Source: Neurospora tetraspora | Lineage: Eukaryota > Ascomycota > Sordariomycetes > Sordariales > Sordariaceae | Length of the DNA stretch: 64,000 nucleotides | Direction: 5' to 3' | Assembly: GCF_033439725.1 (NCBI RefSeq) | Contig: NW_026944383.1 | Coordinates: 5,828,001-5,892,000, forward strand | Part shown: piece by piece, positions 34,891 through 45,800 of the stretch | Layout: each line of letters begins with the position of its first letter | Position numbering within the stretch: position 1 is the first letter of the stretch | The notes under the pieces: generated by a model | Seen by the model: the letters and a program-made list of their open reading frames with translations, nothing else | Database searches by the model: none | Told to the model about the DNA's origin: nothing | Translations under genes and position numbers: made by a program

Positions 34891-35162
34891 GAGAATGATC
34901 CTTTGTGAACAGCGCCGCATGACAGCGTGACCACAAGAAGATTTGCCAGTTTGGGTGCTTTCCAAAATACAGTTGATGATAAGGAACAGCAGCAGGGCTG
35001 GTTCATATATCTGATCAGTCATCCTCGTAACATTTCAACACGCTTCAACCTGTGAACCATCCCCATTCATCATGATCATGACCCCGTTCTTGAGCAAGTC
35101 GTTGTCGCACCACTGTGCAAAGGCCGTCCTCCTCATCGTTAGCTTCAGCGGATCTTATCCCG
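34891..35162. other. Flank between HET-like gene and transposon nest
   Basis: Unmutated single-copy-looking DNA. The last five bases before element 1 (35163-35167, ACAAT) are its target-site duplication. An open frame runs into the insertion point on both strands. Confidence 0.5.
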
Positions 35163-35167
35163 ACAAT
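35163..35167 (+). repeat. Target-site duplication of element 1, left copy
   Basis: ACAAT, identical to 58024-58028 on the far side of the element. Confidence 0.9.
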
Positions 35168-35339
35168 TGTCAGATTCAAGGGTGGTTTTAGCCATACCAT
35201 ATGGAGGTTAGCGCTCCAGCCACCTAATATTGCCTAATTTCTGGGTATATCTGGGTTACCCCAGCACCCCCCACACCTTCTAGGCGAATCAATTACACAC
35301 ACTCTTCAATCAATCAATTCTACACCATAACATCTAATA
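35168..35339 (+). repeat. 5' LTR of element 1
   Basis: 172 bp. The left end TGTCAGATTCAAGG is unmutated; the right end reads TCTAATA where the 3' LTR has TCTGACA. Confidence 0.9.
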
Positions 35340-35501
35340 ATTAATAGTTTAATTTGCGTATTTATGTTTAATACTACAATTATCGATTATAAGTAATATG
35401 CCTACGAAACTAATAACGTTAATTATATCTTTATTAAAGAAATCTACCGATAAAGCTATTACAGTTATCTTCAATACCCCTACCAACTAGCCTAGCTAAT
35501 A

Positions 35502-35506
35502 TAAAG
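35502..35506 (+). repeat. Target-site duplication of element 2, left copy
   Basis: TAAAG, matching 52853-52857. Confidence 0.85.
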
Positions 35507-35862
35507 TGTCAGGAGATATTCCAGGTGGTGCCTAGATATCTCCACCCTATCATAATACATACTAAATTAGGCATAGGCATACTCATCTGAGCATATCACA
35601 GCATATAAGAATACTCACCCCGTCGGTCTCTATTAAGATTAACGGATCAATCAATTATTACTTTACAACCTATTGTCTATCTTGCTGACGCTCTATAAAA
35701 TCGTATATAAAATTCCAAATTAAGGCTCTCGATAATTATTATCTTCGCTTCCTTTAATAAAACTATCGCTAATCGTTACACACTATTACTCTATCTAGTA
35801 ACCAATTACTCACTCTCTTATTCTCTATTAGCATTACTTATAAAATACATCTTCGTATAATA
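35507..35862 (+). repeat. 5' LTR of element 2
   Basis: 356 bp. It begins TGTCAGGAGATATTCC; its right end is heavily C-to-T and G-to-A mutated compared with the 3' copy. Confidence 0.85.
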
Positions 35863-36484
35863 AATAATGCCTATAACTTAATTTTAAACTGACCTCATTA
35901 TTCTTTATTCTTTTTCTCTCTTCCTTTTATAATAATAATGATCTTATTCACGCTTGACTGTCTAATTTTAACTAGTCGCCTATTTAGGCATGCGGTCCTT
36001 CGTCGTTCAAAGCCGGGCGGAAAAACCGTATATCCGAGACCACTACTACGAATACCGGATAAAAACCTCCCGCGTCTTTATATTTAAGGTTTTCTTTCGT
36101 TTTATCTTAAGCTTTCCCTTCGTTGTCCTCCTCTAGCTAACCCTTCTACCCCTACCCTTTCTTTACCGCCCCGAGACTATCTGTCTTTTATAGGGTAGTA
36201 TTTTAGGGGGAGGGAAGAGGGGACTTACGGATTCGATCGGCGTTCTTAAAGTCTTTTTTCGGCCCGAGGGTCCTAATTTCGGAAGCGAAGATAAATATTA
36301 CCCTCCTTATTATTAAGGAATCGTATGCTAATTAGGCGGAGAAGTTGTCGTACTATCGGACGGGGTAATTTCTTTTATTAAAGAGTAGAGAATCGACTCA
36401 AATACACTTTTGGTAGGGTTTCCCAGGGTTTTAGACTAGGGAGAGCCCTGCATGTTTAACTACGTGTTTAGGATGGGGGAAGAA

Positions 36485-36508
36485 TTCCATCCGAAAAATC
36501 GGATGGAA
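36485..36508. repeat. Perfect hairpin with A5/T5 loop
   Basis: TTCCATCCGA and TCGGATGGAA flank AAAA. It lies directly beyond the 3' end of the tRNA-like sequence. On the minus strand the loop presents TTTTT, a possible Pol III stop. Confidence 0.6.
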
Positions 36509-36509
36509 G

Positions 36510-36595
36510 AGAGGGGAGCGGGATTCGAACCTACGACCTCACGAAAACCGTAAGGCAAATCTAAGCTCAGATCTTCCTAATTGAGCTATCCCCCC
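36510..36595 (-). pseudogene. tRNA-like sequence, isotype unresolved
   Basis: 86 nt on the minus strand. A 7-bp acceptor (GGGGGGA with TCCCCTC) is followed by TA and a near-perfect A box (TAGCTCAATTAGG). A perfect B box (GGTTCGAATCC) sits in a T arm whose stem GTAGG/CCCGC has an A-C mismatch, explicable as RIP of GCGGG. A 7-bp hairpin (CCTTACG/CGTGAGG) before it resembles the long variable arm of Leu/Ser tRNAs. The D and anticodon arms do not fold normally: the D stem has a mismatch and the anticodon stem encloses six bases. The acceptor pairing extends outward by GGAAGAG/CTCTTCC. I call it a degenerate tRNA or tRNA-derived repeat. Confidence 0.55.
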
Positions 36596-37750
36596 CTCTT
36601 CCTTTTATAAAGGGGGGAGATTTATTCTTCGTTTCAATAGTTTTAATACAATTATTAAATTTACTATCTAAAACCAAATATATTGCCTATTCTAACTCTT
36701 TAAACTCCCCTTTCTTTACAACTCTTTTATTATCCCTACCGGTCTCGAAGCACACTTTTACTATAACGAACAATAACAATTCTATTTTAATTATAGCTTT
36801 TAAACTATAGGATAATTAATAGTCAAATAAAGCGCGGTAAATTATTAATTATATTATATTTTAAAAACAATTTTACTATAAAAAACGTCTTTACGCCGTC
36901 GCTTAAAATCTTATTATTAAAGCAACCAAACTTCACTTTAACGAAATAAATTAAATTTTTACTAAGAAAATTAGGTTACAAAGAATAAAAACTAAAACTT
37001 TAATATAAATTGGGTCATTAATATAAATATAACCGATAAAGAAATCTAGTTTATCCTACGAAAATATTGCTGCTTAGTTGAAAATTATTCCGTCCTAAAT
37101 CGCGAAACTTAATTATTTCCTAAGGATAAAGATAATTAAACTTATTAATTTAAAAAAAAGTATTATCGCAATTATATAAATTAATTTAAAACTAATAATC
37201 GTAAAATTACTAACGATATAATTAAATAAGCTGCCAAAGTACCAATTCCCCCTAATACCAACATATTTAAAATAGGCTCCTAATTTTAATCTCCCAACAA
37301 TTTCTTTAATACTATTAAAATAGCTGACGTTCCTTCTACTAATTTTTCGAACATTATTAAAATAATTAATATTCTTCTTATCGATCTAATTTAAGTTTTA
37401 ATACTGCCTTCCTTACTACTAACTCTAATTAACTAAAATATTCGTCCTATATCTCCAATAAAATCTAATATTTCATACACTAATTCAATTATACAAATCG
37501 CTACTAATTTTACTAAACAACTCGCTACTAAGCAAGCTACTATATACTTTACTAATATAATTCAAACGGAGGCATTAATTTAATTCGTAGTAAAATAATA
37601 GTAAGAACGCTTATTCGAATAATCTATTCCGATTATAACTAATATTTTTCCAATTTATTTTATTAAACCTCCCTAATATATCGTTCGTATTACTTAGAAT
37701 AATCTAATTTTAAATACTATCCGTACTATTAATTAGAATTAACGTATAAT

Positions 37751-37755
37751 ACTAC
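37751..37755 (+). repeat. Target-site duplication of the intact Copia insertion, left copy
   Basis: ACTAC, identical to 42805-42809. Confidence 0.93.
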
Positions 37756-38296
37756 TGTTAACGTGTGGCTAGTACTGTGCCTTGTAACTGCCTTGTACTA
37801 CCTTGTAGTATAGAAGGCTAGTTGAACTATTCCTTCTACGGAATCAGTTGACTCAGTCCCCACAGAATGTACTAGAATACAAGAGGTTTTGCCACTGTAT
37901 TCTAGAGTCTTATAACTTAGCTAGCATTTCTTCCAGACTGATTTGTCATCACAGGATTCAACAGAAGCTTCTAGATGCTTAGTGTCCATGTATATAGAGA
38001 CCTCTCCTCTCCTTCAGTTCGTCACTCCTTAAGCAAGCAAGCACAAGTCAAGCAATACAATATAGTCTTTTCTCACAGTGCAGAGTCCACTGTAATCTTC
38101 TGTCTTGAGAGCAGAGTCCTCTCTAAGACCTCTTTTACAACATCCTTTTATTGTACTTGCAACTACGCTGCTTCCTTCAGCATTGCTGTCGTACTTCCTA
38201 CCGCTTCCGCTCCGCTCTGCTACAAGTGCATAGTTCACTGTAGCAACCTTGTACTGGTGCTATCATTATAGGCCAGTCAGGGCACCGCAGGAAACA
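37756..38296 (+). repeat. 5' LTR of element 3
   Basis: 541 bp, from TGTTAACGTG to GGAAACA. It is followed directly by the primer-binding site. Confidence 0.95.
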
Positions 38297-38308
38297 GGTT
38301 ATGAGCCC
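38297..38308 (+). other. Primer-binding site, initiator-tRNA anticodon type
   Basis: GGTTATGAGCCC begins at the first base after the 5' LTR. It is complementary to GGGCTCATAACC, the anticodon arm of fungal initiator tRNA-Met. Copia-type elements are known to prime on an internal cut of this tRNA. Confidence 0.75.
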
Positions 38309-38528
38309 GGGAAACAAGAATACCCGGATTCAGCCTATCGATTCGCGCTTCCAAGTCACGATCGATTCTTGACCCCTTGGCTCTGTACTACAGGCCAACC
38401 TCCTATCTCTCTTCTCGGCAAACAGCACTGTACTACAGGCTGTAGACTGCTCATCAACTGCAAATAGTACTGTACTACAGACTATTTTCACTGGTCCCTC
38501 AAGCACCCTTCATTATTGCAGTGCTATA

Positions 38529-41500
38529 ATGGATCAACCGACTGAACTAATGGATCATACTGCAGCTTTTCCTGCAGAATATCCAAGCCTGAGCTTACAA
38601 GGCTTACAAGCTCAAATTCACAACCTTGAAGGCCAGCTTCAGCACGTTATTTCGCTGCTACAACAGAACTTGGCTGCTCAACACTCTTCTCAGACTCAAC
38701 AGACTCCTCAAGCTGAACAGCCTCCTCAAGCTGAACAGCCTCCTCAAGCTGAACAGCCTCCTCAAGCTGAACAGCCTCCTCAAGCTGAACAGCCTCCTCA
38801 GGCTGAACAGCTTCCTCAGGCTCAACCAACTCTTCAAGCTCAGTCAACTCTTGAGTCTCCTACACCTACCTCGGAGCCTATTACAGCTCCAACGCTTTCA
38901 GCACACCTCGGAACTGATTTCAGCGCTCTTACTACCAAAGAGCTTGCTAAACAGTCACTCCAACTTGCTGAAAAAGAGCGTCTTTCAGGACCTGAAAACT
39001 ACAATCAGTGGTATCAGGCTATTTCTATCCAGTTCAGGGCACTACAAATTCCTGAATTCCTGGAAGACCCTGACCGAGTTAACGCCTTACTATCTGATCC
39101 TCAGAAGGCTGCCTTGTTATTGACCCTTCGGAATACCTTAAAACAGGGCCCCTTATCTACTATTGCCTTCGAAACGGACCCTGCAGAGGCTTACAAGCGT
39201 TTGCGTATGCAGTACGCTCCCAGCCAGTCAACCCTCCAAGACTCCCTATATAAGGAGTTTCACTTCCTTAAGTTTGATGGATCTACTACTATAGTAGAAT
39301 TCAACGCCAAATTCAACACCCTCGCGAGCCGACTTGCTGGTCTCAGCGTTAGGATAGCGGAAATTGACCAGATCAACCACTATTTTAACGTGCTAGAAAG
39401 CCACTTCTCTCAGTGGGTAGAGCGTTGTAGAGGCTTGCTGCGGCAAGAACAATGGCTCTACAACACAGAAGGCAAGATTACTAAACTAAGCCTTCTGTAC
39501 TTCCAGGAAGACCTACTAGCTGAGACTCGGAATTCGACTACCACGACTTCTCAACAACTGTTAGCTTTGCAAGCTAGCTATAAGAGAAACCACAGGTCGA
39601 AAGATAACAACAAGGCTAATCATCAGAACCCACGGTCTACTAAGAGGAAGGATCAAGATATTAAGCCCTTCAGCCAGCCGTCTGCTAAGCACACTAACCC
39701 TCAAGGCAAGCAGCAAGGCAAAGGCACTAAGAAGAAGGCCCAAGGAGAGTCCTTCAACATTGAAGGCACTGAGCAAACAGCTTCTAATGAAGCTTTCACT
39801 ATAGGCTATAACCTTGAGTCTGGCACTATATTCGGAGCAGACAGTGACTCTGAATTTGTAGCCACCGAGGAAACTCCTGAATTCAGCCACCCAACTATCA
39901 AAAACAACAGCCAATGGCTCTTTGACACTGGGTCTACAGTGCACATCTGCAACAACAAAACCCTATTCTCGGACCTACAGTTCTCTACCACTCTAGGCAC
40001 CGTAGGGACCGGAGGTGGTCCTGTAAAGCCACTGGGCGTTGGCACTGTGAAAATCGAATTCCTCGCCGGCTACAAAGATAACACAGCGGTTTACAGCTCT
40101 ATATCACTCACAGATACTCTCTATATTCCTAACTTCCCGCTGAATATAGTGAGTGGCCATAGGTTGTATGCCTCTGGAGGCACCTTAATCAAGGAAAAGT
40201 TATACACAGCCTCCCGGAAGCTATTGGCATTGCTAAACTTCCAAAAACACGGCTTCTTCTTCACCACGAAGAATACTGTATCTACCAAAATTGATCCTAA
40301 ACAACCATTGGCCTACGGGTCTACTTGGCACTGTTACACTACCAGAGACAATGCCGATCTCAGTGATTCTGAAACTGAAGAATCTACTGAACCTACTACA
40401 GCTCCTGAAATTTCAAAGGGGGTTATAGAGCCTCCGGCTCTGGATCCAACTCCCACAGCTCCCACAACAGCTCTCAAGAAACCCTCTGAGGCGTTGATTC
40501 GGGCCGCCCAGTTATGGCACGTCCGGCTCGGGCATATAAGCCTTGATCTTTTGAAAAAGACTGCTCAAGTTACTAAAGGCATGCCTAGCTTTCAAAAGGT
40601 ACGCCCTGAAGACTTGGTTTGCAAAAGCTGTGATTCGGCCAAAATACTACGCAGACCCTCCAAAAAGCCAGTAGCCGATCCACCGTTTGCCCTCGGACGA
40701 CTAGAGGGGGATATCTTTATTATTCGTCCTACGCCACTGAATAACAAGCCGTATGGTCTTGTTTTAGTGGATCGGAAAACCCGCTTCAGACTCATTCGGC
40801 TTCTAAGAACGAAAGATGAAGCTGCTATAGAGGTTAGATCTATTATCGAAACTCTCTATAACACTTATAAGCGGTACCCAGCGCAATTTCACTACGACGG
40901 AGGTAAAGAAATCAGAAGCCTACTTCCGTACTTCACTGAAAAAGGTATCACCTTCAGTAAATCTAGCCCTTACGCTCACCACCAAAACGGCCTACCAGAA
41001 CGCTCCATTCGGGTGATTTTGGACCGTCTTCGAGCTACTCTCATTGCCTCAGGTCTACCCCCGACCCTCTGGTGTTACGTTATTATCTCTGTGGTAGAAA
41101 TTATCAACCGCACTGCCAACTCAACTAAGGAGCTTACTCCTTACCAGCTCTTCCTCGATGAATTGGTGCCCTCACAGGCTCCTCACGTCCCTGATCTCCA
41201 GAACTATAAAGTTATTGGCACCGAAGTCATGGTGTTTATACCTTCTGAGAAACGTTCTGCAGGGCAAAAGCTACAGCCCAGAGGTACCAAAGGAAGGCTT
41301 TTGGCCGTTCTGGGGCATCAAACCTACTTGGTTTGGCTAGGCCAACGGCAAGTAGTTCAGACGCCTTTTGTCAAATTCTATGAAGACTACAAGCTTCATC
41401 TCCAGGGCCCCAGAAGCCCTACAAACTCCCTACAGCTTCCTGAAGTTCAGGAGGAGGAAGAACAAGAACATTCTGCAGAACAACCTCTCATAACTGCAGA

Positions 41501-42224
41501 GCCTCCCAGGCTCACAACACCTCTTGTAGAGCCTCCCAAGTCTACAAATATCGAAGTCCATCTGCCACAAACTTCTAAGCAGCAGAAGGAAGAATTCCAA
41601 GTAGTGGATGACGACGATAACGCCATGGACACTACTGAATTAGTAACGTACTTAGTTACTAAGGCAGCAAAAAAGCTGTTGAGCTACCTCTATAGCACTA
41701 TCGACAATGCTATACAGTACGGCGCTATAGGAGATATAACACCTATAGGCTACACTGACAGTGATTTTGCTGGCTGTAAAACTACTGCTCGATCTACTTA
41801 CGGCTACGTGTTCTTGATTAGTGGAGGCCCAGTAAGCTGGAAATCCAAGAGAGCCTCTACAGTAGCCTACAGCACTCTTGAAGCCGAATACACGGCACTC
41901 ATCGAAGGCAACCGTGAGGCATTGTGGCTCAGAGGTTTATTCAGCGAAATTCAGCGTCCTCTTCAAAACCCTACTCCTCTGAAGTCAGACAACCAAGGGG
42001 CTATAGACACGGCTCATAACTCCAAGCACCACAGCCGTACTAAACATACGCTCCTCAAATTCCAAGGCGTGAGAGAGAGCGTTACAGAGGGAAACATCAC
42101 CGTATCCTTTGTTCCAACAGAGGATATGGCTGCTGACGGCCTCACAAAAGCTCTGCCAGCTCCCAAGTTCGAGCGGTTCTTACAACTGCTGAACTACTCT
42201 AAGCTCTACAACATAGGGGTATAG
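38529..42224 (+). CDS. Copia gag-pol polyprotein without reverse transcriptase
   Basis: 1231 residues in one frame. Gag occupies the N-terminal third; it contains a QAEQPP repeat and a UBN2-like capsid region (LSGPENYNQWYQAISIQFRAL), and I see no CCHC knuckle. The protease site is WLFDTGSTVHIC with D466. The integrase zinc finger is H664/H669-C698/C701. The integrase core has D728, D790 and E824 (HQNGLPERS). An acidic, Pro-rich linker follows to about 1032. The sequence then passes straight to the connection and RNase H (KKLLSYL, GYTDSDFAG with D1077, STLEAEY with E1118, ADGLTKAL). The reverse transcriptase, normally about 250 residues with a YxDD-type catalytic box, is absent between about 1032 and 1050. 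The frame is preserved across the loss. The polyprotein should give capsid, protease, integrase and RNase H. Confidence 0.93.
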   Translation: MDQPTELMDHTAAFPAEYPSLSLQGLQAQIHNLEGQLQHVISLLQQNLAAQHSSQTQQTPQAEQPPQAEQPPQAEQPPQAEQPPQAEQPPQAEQLPQAQPTLQAQSTLESPTPTSEPITAPTLSAHLGTDFSALTTKELAKQSLQLAEKERLSGPENYNQWYQAISIQFRALQIPEFLEDPDRVNALLSDPQKAALLLTLRNTLKQGPLSTIAFETDPAEAYKRLRMQYAPSQSTLQDSLYKEFHFLKFDGSTTIVEFNAKFNTLASRLAGLSVRIAEIDQINHYFNVLESHFSQWVERCRGLLRQEQWLYNTEGKITKLSLLYFQEDLLAETRNSTTTTSQQLLALQASYKRNHRSKDNNKANHQNPRSTKRKDQDIKPFSQPSAKHTNPQGKQQGKGTKKKAQGESFNIEGTEQTASNEAFTIGYNLESGTIFGADSDSEFVATEETPEFSHPTIKNNSQWLFDTGSTVHICNNKTLFSDLQFSTTLGTVGTGGGPVKPLGVGTVKIEFLAGYKDNTAVYSSISLTDTLYIPNFPLNIVSGHRLYASGGTLIKEKLYTASRKLLALLNFQKHGFFFTTKNTVSTKIDPKQPLAYGSTWHCYTTRDNADLSDSETEESTEPTTAPEISKGVIEPPALDPTPTAPTTALKKPSEALIRAAQLWHVRLGHISLDLLKKTAQVTKGMPSFQKVRPEDLVCKSCDSAKILRRPSKKPVADPPFALGRLEGDIFIIRPTPLNNKPYGLVLVDRKTRFRLIRLLRTKDEAAIEVRSIIETLYNTYKRYPAQFHYDGGKEIRSLLPYFTEKGITFSKSSPYAHHQNGLPERSIRVILDRLRATLIASGLPPTLWCYVIISVVEIINRTANSTKELTPYQLFLDELVPSQAPHVPDLQNYKVIGTEVMVFIPSEKRSAGQKLQPRGTKGRLLAVLGHQTYLVWLGQRQVVQTPFVKFYEDYKLHLQGPRSPTNSLQLPEVQEEEEQEHSAEQPLITAEPPRLTTPLVEPPKSTNIEVHLPQTSKQQKEEFQVVDDDDNAMDTTELVTYLVTKAAKKLLSYLYSTIDNAIQYGAIGDITPIGYTDSDFAGCKTTARSTYGYVFLISGGPVSWKSKRASTVAYSTLEAEYTALIEGNREALWLRGLFSEIQRPLQNPTPLKSDNQGAIDTAHNSKHHSRTKHTLLKFQGVRESVTEGNITVSFVPTEDMAADGLTKALPAPKFERFLQLLNYSKLYNIGV
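38703..38828 (+). repeat. 18-bp tandem repeat in gag
   Basis: Six units of CCTCCTCAAGCTGAACAG (first and last slightly varied) and a seventh degenerate one encode QAEQPP steps in Gag. Unit count probably varies between copies. Confidence 0.9.
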
Positions 42225-42263
42225 AGGGGGCTCTTGTGGCACTAAGTACAGCCACAGAGGGGG

Positions 42264-42804
42264 TGTTAACGTGTGGCTAGTACTGTGCCTTGTAACTGCC
42301 TTGTACTACCTTGTAGTATAGAAGGCTAGTTGAACTATTCCTTCTACGGAATCAGTTGACTCAGTCCCCACAGAATGTACTAGAATACAAGAGGTTTTGC
42401 CACTGTATTCTAGAGTCTTATAACTTAGCTAGCATTTCTTCCAGACTGATTTGTCATCACAGGATTCAACAGAAGCTTCTAGATGCTTAGTGTCCATGTA
42501 TATAGAGACCTCTCCTCTCCTTCAGTTCGTCACTCCTTAAGCAAGCAAGCACAAGTCAAGCAATACAATATAGTCTTTTCTCACAGTGCAGAGTCCACTG
42601 TAATCTTCTGTCTTGAGAGCAGAGTCCTCTCTAAGACCTCTTTTACAACATCCTTTTATTGTACTTGCAACTACGCTGCTTCCTTCAGCATTGCTGTCGT
42701 ACTTCCTACCGCTTCCGCTCCGCTCTGCTACAAGTGCATAGTTCACTGTAGCAACCTTGTACTGGTGCTATCATTATAGGCCAGTCAGGGCATCGCAGGA
42801 AACA
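42264..42804 (+). repeat. 3' LTR of element 3
   Basis: 541 bp, identical to the 5' LTR except T at 42793. Confidence 0.95.
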
Positions 42805-42809
42805 ACTAC
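42805..42809 (+). repeat. Target-site duplication of element 3, right copy
   Basis: ACTAC. Confidence 0.93.
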
Positions 42810-45800
42810 TATATTATAGTACTATAATTAACGCCCAAAACTTATATATTACTAACGCTACTAATTAATCAAAATATCTTCGTATTAATTATAATAACTG
42901 ACGGCTCTTAACGGAAGATTTATAAAATTTGCTACTTCCTAACTGACTATCTATTAAAAAAGACGGAAGCCTTTATCCGAATATAAATTATTTAATAATT
43001 TATATACTAATAACCGGAATATATATTATTTTAATTATATATAATATTGTATTACCCAGCTATTCCGCTTATTAATAAATTAAATAAACTCCGCCGCCCG
43101 GTTACTATTCCCGCTAGTAAATTGAAAATATCGTTCGTTAAACTCCTCTACTTTAAGTCCAAACTTCCTAATATTAAATCCCTAAAACTTCTCCTTAAAT
43201 ATAAAGTCCTTTTCCAATTCAACCCTTCGTCTGTTAACTATATTAAATTCCTATTCAATCCGTTAACCCGTAATAACCAATAATATATTTCGCCAAATCC
43301 CCTTCTATTAACTCTTCCTACTACTTAACTAATCCTGATATCAACGGTACAATATCGGACTCCGGAATACTTAATAAAATTATCTTTAGTTTATTAAAAA
43401 AAAATTAACTAATTAGAAAACTAGATTAACGAATATTCCTACGTACCCAACAAGAATTTTAATAATAAAACTATTTAACAAAAATTCAACGTTAGAATAT
43501 TCTATCCTGATGCAAATAAAAATAAAAAGAAGAAAAGTATTTATATTAATAATAAAATTAATATCTATATCGATTATAGACTTTTCTTCAACGCTATTTA
43601 TAAAGTTTTACTCATTTATATTAAATATTATTAAATTATTACTAATAATATTCAAATATTATTATATAAAATTACCCTTTCTTAATAAACTAATATACTT
43701 TCTAACTTTGAACGTAACAAATTTTATAACAATTTTAATAGGATTACCGACGCCTTTAATTAAATCTTCAGAATTAAGCCTAACGAAGCCTAAAAATAAT
43801 TAAATACGTACAAATTCACCGTAGAAATAAATAAGAAAAGCAATTATACTTTATATAATTATTCTATAAAAATATTTATATATACTCGTCTATAAGGTAA
43901 TAATAATAATTTCAAACTTTATACTCGCTTATAAAATAGCTTATACCCAAAATTAAAATCCTATTATATTAAATCGCAATAGGGCGTATAATTTAGCAAC
44001 TATATCAACGCTATTACCGAAAAGGCCGAAACGGTACGTAATAAATTAATCGATCTTTCAAAAACTTCGCGCTCTACTTTCTAAATATTTATAAATACCA
44101 ATTATAATAAGGGCTCCCTTAATACTACTTTTAATAAAATACTAGTAAATTTTAGGGAAGTTTTCGCTTATTAAAACGATTATAACAATTCGAAGAATAA
44201 AAACAATAAGCGTTTTAATAATTAGGGTTTTAATAATCGGTTTAATAATAATAATAACGGTAATAAATTTAGTTAAAATAATTATAATAATAACCGCTTA
44301 GATAATAATAATATTTAATTCTATTATCGAAGTAAACGGTTTAATAAATAATAATTCTATAAGGACGGCCACTATATTTATACTAATTAAATTAACGTTT
44401 ATATTAATAAATCTAATGCTAATAATAGAGTGTCCAAATTCGAAAGCGAAAGCTATAATTTTATTTATAATTTCGAAGAGGAAGTAAATAATCTTTATAT
44501 AAATATATCGGCCTTTAAATATAATAATAAATCTTTTACTTATTTTATTAATCCTATTAATCTCGTTATCCCTATATCTTCTAATAATATTACTCTAATT
44601 ACCCGGCCGACGTTTAAACCTACGTACTCAGCTGCTATTCTTAACGGAAACGCTATTAAAAATACTTCCGCCGAAAGCTATATAATAACCCTATTACTAA
44701 ATCTACTATCCAATCCCAGTTTTACGGCGATTCTTAAACGTTTAAAAATGGCCCAAATATTTTATAAGTCGTTTAATCTCTCATTTAAATTTTAAGCTAT
44801 AACTTCAAAAAGTTTCTAAGAAACGCTCGAATAGGTTGAAAAATAAGAAACGCGGATATCGAAACAAAATTACCCGTATTAATAAACAATCGGAAATTAA
44901 CCTTACTAAATATTATATACAAAAGCTAATATTATTTATTTATTTTTATTAAAGGTTAAACTATCGAAACTATTCCTAATATTATATCATAAAACGGAAA
45001 ACTAAATTTAAAGAAAAATGCTTTATATCTACAAATTAATATTGAACCTAACCTAAATATATTACTAATTATAATATACTTTAATTCGGGTTATTTATTA
45101 ACCGTAGCAAATTGTATATTTCTTAATAACTTTTTACTTAATATTTAGTATTCTTCAATTCCACCGAACGTTATAAAAGGAATTAATTCAAAAATAATAA
45201 TTAATATTCTCGCTAAATTTAATTTCCATATAGAAAGAAAAGTTAATAATATCATAATTAATAATCACTTTCAAATATCAGCCCTAATTATTAATAAATT
45301 AAGCCCAAGTAGCAACTTCCTTCGCTACTACGGAATAAAAATTAATTTTAATACTACTTTTTTACTCCTTTCGATCTATTTTTAACATAGAAGTACGCGG
45401 CAAAATTTCTTTTAAGAAAAAAAAGTTAAGAGAAAATATATTTATTACCGAAATTTTCACTAAAAGTAATATAATTCTTCTTTTAAATTAATTAAGTATT
45501 TTCCTAATATATTATAGCCTTTAATTTAATAATTATTATAATTAAATTAAATACCCGGTATATAATTTTTGCACTTAATATCCTTTCCTATTAAATATTA
45601 TTATAAATAGTAAAATACGTAAAGTAATCCCGTACCTTAATTAATTTAACGAATTACTTTTTATCCTTACAAATATTCAAATTAATATAATTATACACCC
45701 TTCGCCTAAGGTTACTAAGAAAATAATATTTATCAACACTTCAAACGTAATATATTTGGCCGCAGTAATTTAAACCGGACTCTTTCCGGAATAATACGCT

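Larger units (their letters stand above)
37756..42804 (+). mobile_element. Element 3: young Copia-type element lacking reverse transcriptase
   Basis: 5049 bp. LTRs of 541 bp (37756-38296 and 42264-42804) differ at one site (C at 38285, T at 42793). ACTAC flanks both sides. The polypurine tract AGAGGGGG (42256-42263) touches the 3' LTR, and a primer-binding site follows the 5' LTR. One long gag-pol frame fills the interior, with no RIP. It sits inside RIP-ruined element 2, so it came in after that element was mutated. The polyprotein lacks reverse transcriptase, so it must depend on enzymes from another copy. Confidence 0.95.

Noticed and set aside
37975-38271. 98-codon frame, repeated at 42483-42779
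   Set aside because: Lies wholly in the two LTRs of the young Copia element; identical because the LTRs are.
38703-38828. Short regular repeats that might suggest a CRISPR-like array
   Set aside because: Contiguous 18-bp units without spacers, in frame inside gag of a fungal retrotransposon.
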